In this document: piece by piece, positions 1-8,394 of the stretch
Layout of the letters: the number at the start of each line of letters is the position of its first letter
Position numbering within the stretch: the first letter of the stretch is position 1
Assembly (NCBI GenBank): GCA_014084085.1
Contig: NPFB01000001.1
Location: 555,549 to 619,548, forward strand
Direction of reading: 5' to 3'
Source of the DNA: Hondaea fermentalgiana
Taxonomy: Eukaryota > Sar > Bigyra > Thraustochytrida > Thraustochytriidae
Length of the DNA: 64,000 nt
Notes under the pieces: generated by a model
The model's input: only the letters and a program-made list of their open reading frames with translations
What the model was told of the DNA's origin: nothing
Database searches by the model: none
Translations under genes and position numbers: made by a program

Positions 1-769
1 GACGAGGAGGGCGAGCAAGGGCGGCGGCGGCGGCGGCGCGGCGCGGCGCGGCGCGGGTCTGCGCGCGGTGGCGGCGCGGCCGGCGGCGGCGTCGTCGTGC
101 AGGGCGGTGTTTGTTTGCCGAGGCCAAGGCGCTCGGCACTTTGCCCGGCCCGTTTTGCGCGACTTGCACCGGGGTATACTCCACTTGTATCCCGATATAC
201 TCCACTGTGCCAGCGACCTTGCGCGCTTTGTCTGTCTGGCTGCTGCTTGCTCGACGATTCACCTCGCCGCAACAGTGCAGCACTTCCTCTCTTGCAAGTG
301 CGGTATACCGGGCTCGTAAGTGTGGGTGGATCGCATGCAAGTGCAGTATTCGCCGCAGAGAGAGAGATAGAGAGAGAGAGAGACGGGAGAGAGAGAGGAG
401 AGAGAGAGAGAGAGGGAGTGACAGAGACAGAGAGAGGGAGAAAAGTTCAATGCAACAGCCACAAGATCGATGTTGACCACGATGCTAAGCACCGAATCAA
501 TCGAGATATGGAGAAAGGCACATGCTCGCGGGCTGGCTCGTCCGCTTGCGCGTCTACGTGGTGCAACCTTTCCTTTCCACACTACCTATACACAACGAGA
601 AGGACTCTCTGTCCGCCGTTGTTCATAACACAGGACAAATAAAATTACATCTCACAGTCAGTGATTCTCGTCTGCGAAAGACGAACGGTGCGAGCGCACC
701 CGAAAAGGCTGCATTCGGGGAATGACACATTTGCAGCGCAGCTCAGGGTTTCTTTGATCATGATGCTCG
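1..769. other. Low-complexity intergenic DNA at the left edge
   Basis: No credible gene was found. The first 90 bases are almost pure GCG/CGG sequence, followed by GC-rich sequence with three copies of a TATACTCC/TATACC-like word (about 173-310). The short reading frames here lack conserved motifs, and some begin at non-ATG codons. It lies downstream of the membrane-protein gene that follows, so it probably holds that gene's 3' untranslated sequence and spacer. Confidence 0.6.
355..445. repeat. Imperfect (GA)n microsatellite
   Basis: About 90 bases consist almost entirely of GA/GAGG units with occasional CGG and GACA interruptions. The translated RERERE peptides in overlapping frames are a by-product of the repeat, not evidence of coding. 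Confidence 0.85.
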
Positions 770-2392
770 CTAGTGATGACTCGCAGTCAAATAACCTGTA
801 CGTCTTCGCGCTGCTGCCTCCTCGGCAGCTGCTGCTGCCGCGGCTGCCGCAGCGTCGTTGGCTTCTAAAATGCGCAATATGTTCAAATACTCTTGCACAG
901 CCACATCCCTCTTTCGGGATGGAGGACGGCGATTTTGGTGTTGGTCACTTAAAGCCCGTTGTTCACGCACTTCATCTGCTTGAAGAACAACTTCCGCAGA
1001 TGTTTGACGCGCGTAGTCTCGCATGGCTTCAAGATCCGAAAAGAGCGGCTTGAAACACCGGAACGTCCACAAGCCTGCCGCGTGCCAACGTGCAAAGCTT
1101 GGAACCCAACACACGCGCACAACGCATGGCTGCTTCACTTGCAGGTCTGGCGGAACCCACTTGAGAAGGAGACTCAAGGACACAGCCACATTGAAAAGAT
1201 AAAGAAACAGCAGGTACGGGCCGTTGATGAGCAGCTCCTCGTCGCACAGCACAGCGTGCGCTCCGGACGAAACGCGGGCACTCGCTTCGTACAGCTTGAG
1301 AATGAATTCGCCGCTGGCGAGAAGGTTTAAAAAGACAATAAGCGACACGCGCACAAGAGGTCCGCGATTAACGGGATTAGCAACTGTCCAGTCACGTTCA
1401 TGAAACGAAACAAAATTGAGCGCTGTGGCCAGAGCTGGTGTTGAAGTCGCCACCCACACCGCGACAATCACTCGAAAGTACGATACAGCATAGCACGAGG
1501 ACGCAGCATTCGTCGGGGCCATATTCAAAAAAACGATGCCGAATACAAAGGCCGTAAACGATGAAATCATCGATACCAAAAGCACCATGGCGATGCCAAG
1601 CGCCAAAATGAGGCGCCACTTCTTAAGATCGTCCACGTTGGTTCGCACACGCTGCAGATACTTGAGATGCTCGCGATGTGGAGTGCGTCCATCCCAGTGG
1701 TCGTGAATCCAGATATTTCGTCGTTCCTCGTCATCGCCGAGAAGGTCTTCAAGAATGGCGCCTGCTATATTCTCAATGCGCGCAATGCAGGATCGTACAC
1801 GGTCGTCTGCACTACGATCGGCTAGTGGACCAATGTTGCGCAACCAGCTTATGGAACGCTGCACAATTACGTCAAAGTATGCTCCGTTGGCGTTGCTGTC
1901 GTCGAGGAGTTTGTGTAGGATTTCCGCGCCAGCCAGAGCATTTTCATCATGACCAGATCGAAGAAGCTCCACTGCGTGTATGAGGCGAGTCCACGTCTCG
2001 TGCGGAACTTGGAACTCGAGCTCGTAGTACGGACTTTGTTCCAAGGCAACGATATTTGGCGCTTGGCTCGACGTCGTTGCGACTGCAAAGCTTGCAGCAC
2101 GTGGGACGCTGTTTGACGTTCGGTCTATAGGAACAGCTGCTGTTGCGCGAGCGCGACGACTCGCGGCCTCCAAGTTAGCGGGTGTGCCGTCCCTCTTTTC
2201 CTCGCCGTCCTCGTCGTCCTCGGCCTCGGAGCCATTTTGCGGTTCATAGCCTTCTTCGTCTAGCTCCGCGTTTCGGACGCGTGCAAGGTCAGCAAGCTGC
2301 TGCGCAGGATCCTCAGCGTCCCTTTCGAACGAGAGCGCTTCTGAGAGCGCTGCTGGCAGCGCTCGCGCGTCGTCAACCTCGCGCACAAGCAT
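770..2392 (-). CDS. Hypothetical multipass membrane protein, 540 aa
   Basis: I do not recognise the family. The protein has an acidic, disordered N-terminal third (about residues 1-130), a soluble helical region, and then four clear hydrophobic segments. They contain LILALGIAMVLLVSMIS, YFRVIVAVWVATSTPAL, VRVSLIVFLNLLASGEF and YLLFLYLFNVAVSLSLLL. After the last one comes a charged cytosolic-looking tail with a nine-alanine run near the C-terminus. The reading frame extends 34 codons further upstream, but that extension begins at TTG; the first ATG (MLVREVDD) is at 2392 and is preferred. The gene is divergent from Nse4, with about 545 bases between the two starts. The membrane location is inferred from hydropathy only; no catalytic motif is visible. 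Confidence 0.7.
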   Translation of the reverse strand: MLVREVDDARALPAALSEALSFERDAEDPAQQLADLARVRNAELDEEGYEPQNGSEAEDDEDGEEKRDGTPANLEAASRRARATAAVPIDRTSNSVPRAASFAVATTSSQAPNIVALEQSPYYELEFQVPHETWTRLIHAVELLRSGHDENALAGAEILHKLLDDSNANGAYFDVIVQRSISWLRNIGPLADRSADDRVRSCIARIENIAGAILEDLLGDDEERRNIWIHDHWDGRTPHREHLKYLQRVRTNVDDLKKWRLILALGIAMVLLVSMISSFTAFVFGIVFLNMAPTNAASSCYAVSYFRVIVAVWVATSTPALATALNFVSFHERDWTVANPVNRGPLVRVSLIVFLNLLASGEFILKLYEASARVSSGAHAVLCDEELLINGPYLLFLYLFNVAVSLSLLLKWVPPDLQVKQPCVVRVCWVPSFARWHAAGLWTFRCFKPLFSDLEAMRDYARQTSAEVVLQADEVREQRALSDQHQNRRPPSRKRDVAVQEYLNILRILEANDAAAAAAAAAAEEAAARRRTGYLTASHH

Positions 2393-2937
2393 CTTTATTC
2401 TGAATCGATCTCTTCGAAGTCGCCTCCGGATATGTATAACAAAGAAAATGGCGAGATGAAACAGACCATTTTGGCGCTTGGCCTTCTCAGACAATCATCC
2501 AGATCAATAATTGAATGAAGGAACGATCGACTACGATCGATCCGTGACCGCATCAACGAAAGCATCGCGTTGCAGCACAGTTTCAGTTTCGAGACTCGGG
2601 ACCCGAACCTTACCGTGACGGTCCAGTACTACAGTTTAGGTCTCTTTTCTTGGATTTAAAGTCTCTTATCGATTTTTAGCCGCCGGCCTCAAAGTTTTTG
2701 CCCCCCCGTGAGAGTGCAACCAGAACGCGGAGTGTCGCGCGCGGGACGCAGCGAGGCACGGCAACGAGGACGGCAGGAACTCCAGGCGGGACGCACCGGC
2801 ATAGACAGAGTTGGCGGGCACGCGAGACGCTCGTCAGATTAAAAACGCTGTCCACGAGCGCAGCGAGGTTACAGGGGTGAAACTTTCAAGGCGCAAGCAC
2901 ATTAACCACCGCGAGAGCGACAGCGAGAGCGAGCAGG
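2393..2937. promoter_or_regulatory. Divergent intergenic region, membrane protein / Nse4
   Basis: This 545-base spacer separates two genes transcribed away from each other, so it must contain both 5' untranslated regions and promoters. The left part is AT-richer and has several ATCGAT-containing words (about 2524-2545). The right part, close to Nse4, is GC-rich. I see no defined TATA box or other motif that I can assign. Confidence 0.5.
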
Positions 2938-3819
2938 ATGTCCAGCAACGCAGAGGCCAAGGCAAGGAGGCGCCGCGAGAAGGCTCTCATTGCGCGCAAG
3001 GTCATCGATGACGTTGGCGCGACTTTCAAGACGGCAAACCTGAAGAGGCTTGAGGGAAAGGAAGATGTCAAGATCGTCAGCACGGCGCTCAACACCCTTG
3101 ATGACAACTTGGGCAAGATCAAAGAGACGAACTTGGCCAAGGCCGACGCTGAGGTCTTTGCCGACCTCGGACAAAAGTCTGCACAAACCATTAAAGATGC
3201 CGCTCGCAGCACACGCCGTATCGAAGAAGGTGACCTTATCAATTCTCTTCAGCGCAAGCATAAAATTGAGGACTCCAACATCCTTCAATGGGATACACTC
3301 GGAGAGACTGCCAACATGTACTTTAATGGCATATTCGACAATGGGTTCTTCCTCAACGCTCTCGATGTCGTACCCCGGGAGCGAAAGGCGAGACAGAAGA
3401 GGCAAAAGCTCACGGAAGCCCCCATCGAGAGACCCGAGAAAGTCGTCGAAGAGAAGGACAAAGCTTCGCATCGTGCACAAGCCCACCACGAGATCTTGCA
3501 AAAGCAAATTGCTGGCATCGTCAAGGCGAACCAGAAAACTGGTTTTCTTGAGACTGTGGTCAATCCAGAGTCCTTTACGCAAACCGTCGAAAACGTGTTT
3601 TCATCGTCCTTTCTCATGAACAACAATGAGTGCGTCATGCAGCTCGGAGCCAATGGTGAGCCCGAGCTTGCGGTGAGTAGCAATGATGATACGCGCGCGC
3701 CGCAGCAATCCATCCTATCATTCACTATGAAGGACTGGCAGGATGCTGTTGAGGTCTACAACATCAAGAAGTCAGCTCTCCCCACACGGAAAGACCCCAT
3801 CTATGCGAATACATTTTAA
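2938..3819 (+). CDS. NSE4: Nse4/EID-family subunit of the SMC5/6 complex
   Basis: This 293-aa protein matches the Nse4 family, the kleisin that bridges the SMC5 and SMC6 heads in the DNA-repair and chromosome-maintenance complex. The diagnostic C-terminal winged-helix region is clear: GFLETVVNPESFTQTVEN (about residues 202-219), then VFSSSFLM, and SFTMKDWQDAVEVYNIKKS near the end. The N-terminal half carries the expected helical kleisin region (IDDVGATFKTAN; LINSLQRKHK). Length is a little short but within the family range. The ATG at 2938 follows a GC-rich leader and gives a basic N-terminus (MSSNAEAKARRRREK). The protein is presumably nuclear. Kleisin-family membership rests on sequence; its role here is inferred from the family. 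Confidence 0.92.
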   Translation: MSSNAEAKARRRREKALIARKVIDDVGATFKTANLKRLEGKEDVKIVSTALNTLDDNLGKIKETNLAKADAEVFADLGQKSAQTIKDAARSTRRIEEGDLINSLQRKHKIEDSNILQWDTLGETANMYFNGIFDNGFFLNALDVVPRERKARQKRQKLTEAPIERPEKVVEEKDKASHRAQAHHEILQKQIAGIVKANQKTGFLETVVNPESFTQTVENVFSSSFLMNNNECVMQLGANGEPELAVSSNDDTRAPQQSILSFTMKDWQDAVEVYNIKKSALPTRKDPIYANTF

Positions 3820-3989
3820 TAATGCTTTCCTGTTCCACTCATTGTAGTCCTATTCATCTCATTTTACGATTCATCCTGCTTCTTTGATCCCCAAAGATCA
3901 TTCATGAGACCATGCAAGAGTCTCTCTTGCTCATGAGAATTTTAAAAGTCTTCCTTGTACAAGACGATTTCCTACGCTCTCATGCAAGC

Positions 3990-4277
3990 AAAGCAAAGCT
4001 AAGCACAGCGAAGCAAAGCACAGAGGCAAACTAAACCAAACCAAACCAAACCAAACTTAACCAAAGCACAAAAGCAAAGGAAAGTAAAGCGCAAAGCCAA
4101 ACCAAACCAAACCAAACCAAACTAAAGCACAAAGCCAAACCAAACCAAACCAAACCAAACCAAGCCAAACTAAAGCACAAAGCCAAACCAAACCAAACCA
4201 AACCAAACTAAAACACAAAGGCAAACCAAACCAAGGCAAACCAAACCAAACCAAACCATACCAAACCAAACCAAAGT
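3990..4277. repeat. CCAAA minisatellite with higher-order structure
   Basis: Long runs of the pentamer CCAAA are broken by a recurring linker of the form CTAAAGCACAAAGC. This produces a higher-order unit of roughly 35-50 bases repeated about three to four times between 4080 and 4230. It begins with AAGCA/AAGCAAAGC words near 3988 and lies between the convergent 3' ends of Nse4 and the AAA+ ATPase. Reverse-strand reading frames made of WFGLVWFG repeats are translations of the repeat and are not called as genes. The remainder of 3820-4385 is ordinary 3' flanking sequence. Confidence 0.9.
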
Positions 4278-4385
4278 AACAAACAGCTGCAGCGTGCAGC
4301 GTGCAAATCAAACAATCTAACTTTCAGTCCTGGCATGCCAAACATTTTGGGAGACAGCCTCATTCCTTCTCTAGCCGAAAAGTTT

Positions 4386-6188
4386 CTAGAATCCCCCGCG
4401 GGGCTTCCCAAGCACCAAGGGAAACGGGGCGTCGCGGCGAATCTGTTGTTGCCGGACCTTGAGAGCTTCGACGTAAACTTGCATGGGCGGCGCAGCGATT
4501 TCTAGCTCGCCACCCATTGCTGAATCCTTGCGTTGACGTAAACATTGCGAGACCCAGCGCCGCTCCGCATGCTTGCATACATCTTTGATGTCACGTCCTG
4601 AGAAACCAACCGCTTCCGCGGCAAGCTTGTCAAGGTTTGCAGCGTCTAATTGGCGTGCATAGCGCCCAAAGATCTCTCTACGAGCACCTTCGCCGGGCAA
4701 TGGAAACGCGATCGACATGTCGAAACGACTCACAAGCGCAGCATCCAAGTCCTGCTTGCGATTTGTCGCGGCGATCAGAATGCTCGAAGTGCGCTCCTGA
4801 AAACCCTCGAGCGTGCGCAAAAGCACTGACAAGAGCCGCCGTGTTGCCTCGTGCATGCTTCCGCCCGACCCCCCCTCACGAGACGTGGCGAGCGAATCGA
4901 TCTCGTCGAGAAACACAATTGCATTCCCGAGCTCGTCGCAAAGCTTGAGCATCTCCGAAAGTCGCGACTCGCTTTCACCATAATACTTGGACATGACCGA
5001 CTCAATGGGAATGTAAATCATTGGTACTTTGGCCTGAGACGCAACAATGCGTGCCGTCGTGGTTTTTCCCGTGCCTGGCGGGCCTTCAAAAAGAATCGCG
5101 CGCGGCCGATTGCTCTCAAAACGCGCTCGAGTCTTTCGTGTGACCGTGTCGTACTCTTCCGGATGTTTCAGCCCCAAAAGAACACTGTCTTCGACGTCAC
5201 GGCGCACCTCGTCATAGCCAGCAAGGCAGCTCCAGTCCAGCGCCGCGCTTCCTTCGCCTTGGCCCGACTCGGGTTCACGGTACACCACAGCGCCCAGGGC
5301 CTCAAGTCGATCGAGGGCAGACGACCTCCCATGGCTCGATGAACCACCTCCAGCACGCCCCGAGCTCGATGGCTGCGACGCAGAAGCAAAGGGATGCGAA
5401 AAGGGGTCGCGCTCAGCATCTGAATCAAAGCCCCAGCTTGCATCTGGGCTATGCAAGAAACCGCCCCATGCACGACGTGGTCGAGGCGTCAGCGCAGCGG
5501 CGCGATCGCTCGTAAAGGCCCCGACTGCATACGCAGCAACAAAGGCATCGAGCTCCCCGTCGGACAAGTGAGTATCCTTGAAAAAGGTCAGGCGGCACGC
5601 CCCGTTCTCCAAGACAATGGTCGACAAGCTAGCGTTACCGCCCTCCAGCACCATGCTTATCTCTTGGTCGTCCTCGTCGCTGCTCACCTCTGGGCTTGCG
5701 GCCACGAAAAGACGAGGTCCATCGGCAGTACGACCAGCCTGAATCGATCTTGCAAAAGCATTGAGGGTCGCGCCCAAGTCTGCGGGACTCACAATGGTAA
5801 AGGATAGTCGCCAGACACCGTCTTTGTCCACGCCAACCTGAACCGACGGCGAACTGTGTCGCGCTTCGCGGACCGGCGCCAGCCTCTCCAAAAGCCTCTT
5901 CTTGAGTGTTTCCTTTGTATCTTTGCCTCCCTCTCCGCCCTCGTCATGCGTATTGGGAGCCCCAAGACTCTCCGCGGGAGCACAACTCGCCGAGGCGGCA
6001 ATAGCTGCAACTCCGAGAGCAGCTGCAGCGAGCCCGAGGGTTCCGGCTGGGCTTCTTTGGCCATCGCTGTGACCCTGCCATGACGCTCTGTCCACAACAA
6101 ACTGCGCTGCAGGGAGTCGACGCAAGGTCGAGCTCAACGAGCGCCGTGCGCTTGCAAATGTCAAGGTCCCCGCGCGTCGCATCATCAT
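4386..6188 (-). CDS. AAA+ ATPase with predicted mitochondrial targeting
   Basis: This 600-aa protein has a C-terminal AAA+ module. The Walker A motif GPPGTGKTTTAR lies at about residues 366-377 and the Walker B motif IVFLDEID at about 422-430. The sensor and arginine-finger region reads ATNRKQDLDAALVSRFD, and the C-terminal lid begins near FSGRDIKDVCKHAERR. The N-terminus (MMMRRAGTLTFASARRS) is rich in Arg, Ser and Ala without acidic residues, which is typical of a mitochondrial presequence. A hydrophobic Ala-rich stretch follows around residue 50-70 (LGLAAAALGVAAIAASA), possibly a membrane anchor. The open frame reaches 6263 but begins there at TTG; the triple ATG at 6180-6188 gives the targeting-like start. 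The ATPase fold is certain; the exact subfamily (Msp1, katanin or plant organellar AAA type) is not resolved. Confidence 0.85.
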   Translation of the reverse strand: MMMRRAGTLTFASARRSLSSTLRRLPAAQFVVDRASWQGHSDGQRSPAGTLGLAAAALGVAAIAASASCAPAESLGAPNTHDEGGEGGKDTKETLKKRLLERLAPVREARHSSPSVQVGVDKDGVWRLSFTIVSPADLGATLNAFARSIQAGRTADGPRLFVAASPEVSSDEDDQEISMVLEGGNASLSTIVLENGACRLTFFKDTHLSDGELDAFVAAYAVGAFTSDRAAALTPRPRRAWGGFLHSPDASWGFDSDAERDPFSHPFASASQPSSSGRAGGGSSSHGRSSALDRLEALGAVVYREPESGQGEGSAALDWSCLAGYDEVRRDVEDSVLLGLKHPEEYDTVTRKTRARFESNRPRAILFEGPPGTGKTTTARIVASQAKVPMIYIPIESVMSKYYGESESRLSEMLKLCDELGNAIVFLDEIDSLATSREGGSGGSMHEATRRLLSVLLRTLEGFQERTSSILIAATNRKQDLDAALVSRFDMSIAFPLPGEGARREIFGRYARQLDAANLDKLAAEAVGFSGRDIKDVCKHAERRWVSQCLRQRKDSAMGGELEIAAPPMQVYVEALKVRQQQIRRDAPFPLVLGKPRGGF

Positions 6189-6338
6189 CGTTGACCTTTG
6201 GTATGCTGCTGGCGAGTGTTTTCCGGATTGCTCTTGCTTGGCGGTCGATGCGGAGAAAAACAAGCACCTCCGAAATACGGTTTTACGACGTTACATCATA
6301 ACCGATTCAGTCCGTTGGAGGGAGAAGAGCCCACCCAA

Positions 6339-6438
6339 CTTGAATGAAGTTGACCTTGAACTTGAACTTTAAGATCAAGTTCAAGGCCACGTTTAACTTC
6401 TTTCTTCGCGTGGCACCTTGAAGCTTGAGCTTTTCAAG
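6339..6438. promoter_or_regulatory. Cluster of CTTGAA/TTCAAG sites with a 12-bp palindrome
   Basis: Six copies of CTTGAA or its complement occur within 100 bases: forward at 6339, 6355, 6361 and 6417, reverse at 6380 and 6433. Two of them sit in a perfect 12-base inverted repeat, CCTTGAACTTGA (6354-6365) with its complement at 6375-6386 and a 9-base loop. The cluster lies midway between the divergent starts of the AAA+ ATPase (6188) and the RCC1-like gene (6650). This arrangement fits a dimeric transcription-factor site, but its function is inference. Confidence 0.5.
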
Positions 6439-6649
6439 ACGTCCTGGTCGATCTAAATTGCCTTGGTTAGCTGGCTGGGCTGTCCGTCTGCACGACCACC
6501 TGCCCTGCTGGACGGCTTCTTGGTGCAGATCACACGTGCAGCTCGACTCGACGCGATAATCCCGTCTCCGAAAACAACATATACTTCAGGGTCGAGCGCG
6601 ATCGTATGGGCCTTTGCGCGCAGAATAGCGGCTCCATAGGTCTGTCGCG

Positions 6650-7711
6650 ATGCGTATTATCGATATGAGCTATTTCTTCACAGGAAGCGTGATCTTCGTG
6701 CTTTTCGTGATGACACACGTGAAGGGTACCGCCAGCATGGAGTTCGGTGCCGAGGCTCTGGATGCCTTAGTGCCTCTCGACGCGACCGCAGCACTTGCGT
6801 CGGAAATGGCATGCCAGATATCCAACAACAATGGGGTCAGCGAAGATAAAAGAAAAGGTCTTCAGTGCTGGCATCGCACTTCTCATGGATGGCAATCGGT
6901 GACTCTGGAAATGAAAGATGCTGACACACGGTTTGTGCAAGTTTCCTGCGCAGGAAAACAATGCTGTGCGCTTGCTGACAACGGACTTGCTCGTTGTTGG
7001 GACACTTTGGGCGATGAGCGGGTGCGGTTGGGTGATCATGCGCTTGTACAAATATCCCTAGGCCACGAACAAGTATGCGGAGTCAAAGCATCTGATTCGA
7101 GAGTTCGATGCTGGATGCTAGCCCGACCTACAGTCCCAGAGGACCGCACTGTCGAGAACGATCGGACGCGTTTTGGACAGGTTAGCTGCGGAAAGGAAGA
7201 ATGTTGTGCGATCGAGGCCTCTGCGCGCGGTCGAATACATTGTTGGGCAGCACACGGTAGTCCTCTACGCAGTCCGCCATCGGACTCAGTTTTTTCGCAG
7301 GTTTTCTTGGCCAAAGGAGGGAAATTTGGAGTCGCAATCGAAAGAGGCACGCGATTTCTACGAGCCTGGGGCGAGGACAGCTACGGCCAGGTTAGTTCTG
7401 CACCACGGAATCTCGCTGTGAGAGATGTATCGTGTGGATCCCACTTTTGTTGTGCTATTCCAATGGAGCAAACGAAGCAAGGTCTTCGATGCTGGGGGCG
7501 CCAGACATCCTTGCAGGTTGGCGCTTCCTTGGTCAAGCTTCAAGAATTTCCCCATCGGTTCCTCGCTGCAAGTGAGCAAGAGGTTTGCATCGGAGATGCC
7601 TCTGGATTGTTACAAGGCTGTCTGCCTTGGCGTTACAGCTTTCCAGGATCTCCTTCACTCTCGCAGGCTGAAACATCTGGGACTGAACATACACGACAAG
7701 ACTCGCTCTGA
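6650..7711 (+). CDS. Secreted RCC1-like repeat (beta-propeller) protein
   Basis: This 353-aa protein begins with a likely signal peptide (hydrophobic core YFFTGSVIFVLFVM, small residues GTAS after it). It then shows five or so repeats of the form x-Q-V-S-C-G-x-x-x-C-C-A-(I/L)-(D/E)-x-x-G-x-x-x-C-W. Examples are VQVSCAGKQCCALADNG, GQVSCGKEECCAIEAS and VRDVSCGSHFCCAIP. Each repeat carries paired and single cysteines, so blade-stabilising disulfides are likely. This pattern resembles RCC1/BLIP-II propellers found in extracellular protist proteins. No catalytic domain and no C-terminal anchor are visible; the tail is polar. Because it is extracellular, Ran exchange activity is unlikely. The ligand is unknown. 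Confidence 0.7.
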   Translation: MRIIDMSYFFTGSVIFVLFVMTHVKGTASMEFGAEALDALVPLDATAALASEMACQISNNNGVSEDKRKGLQCWHRTSHGWQSVTLEMKDADTRFVQVSCAGKQCCALADNGLARCWDTLGDERVRLGDHALVQISLGHEQVCGVKASDSRVRCWMLARPTVPEDRTVENDRTRFGQVSCGKEECCAIEASARGRIHCWAAHGSPLRSPPSDSVFSQVFLAKGGKFGVAIERGTRFLRAWGEDSYGQVSSAPRNLAVRDVSCGSHFCCAIPMEQTKQGLRCWGRQTSLQVGASLVKLQEFPHRFLAASEQEVCIGDASGLLQGCLPWRYSFPGSPSLSQAETSGTEHTRQDSL

Positions 7712-8394
7712 AGCCTATTTTGTTTTGGGAATAAATGTTAAAAATTATATCCCAGTCCTAGGATCAGCTCATGACGGAAAGTGAGCACGAGAGATACATC
7801 GGTGACGTCTTTGGCTTCTTGACGTTGCCATTTTTCAGGATCTCTTTTATCTGTTTTCCTTTTCAATGATGGAACATGTGGGCTTGTCAAATCCTGACCG
7901 ATAACACTTCCATTTTTCGTTCCTTCTACTCTATTCTTTTCTGCCCACAATCTAGCGTCCGCCACTACCACCATTGCCTCTGTAGTGCCGGCATCATGTG
8001 ATCAGTCCTGCCTCGAGATCGAGTGCTGTCTTGATCTTATGCACGAAAGTACCTAAAAAAATAAGTGCTTTTGACCGTTACAAAGAGTTGAATCCCGTGC
8101 TTTAGACTTATTGTGCCTTGATGCTGCGTTACTACGAGGGCCAGTAAGTCATCGTTATCATAACGAGTATGAAGAACACATAATCATTCGAGGTGTTAGT
8201 GTATCGTGGCGGCCCGGGACACTTGATTGACTAATCGATCGATCGGTCGGTCGGTCGGTCGCCTGTTAGAGTGGTGGGGCTTGTGACATTCGTGCGAGTA
8301 GAGAAAGTGTCAGAGCCCGAGCGCGCACATGTGCGTGCGAACGAACAACTGATTGCCACCGCGAAGCGCATGAGGCTCGCTCGGGATACTGAGC
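7712..8394. other. Intergenic spacer between RCC1-like and CD36-like genes
   Basis: This tandem spacer of about 680 bases is AT-richer on the left (3' flank of the RCC1-like gene). It contains a short ATCGATCGGTCGGTCGGTCG array at about 8235-8261 upstream of the CD36-like gene. A 78-codon reverse frame at 7738-7974 has an ATG but no recognisable motif, and I do not call it. Confidence 0.5.

Noticed and set aside
4057..4311. Trp/Phe/Gly/Leu repeat frames on the minus strand
   Set aside because: These are translations of the CCAAA minisatellite in more than one frame, so the open reading is a property of the repeat and not of coding selection.
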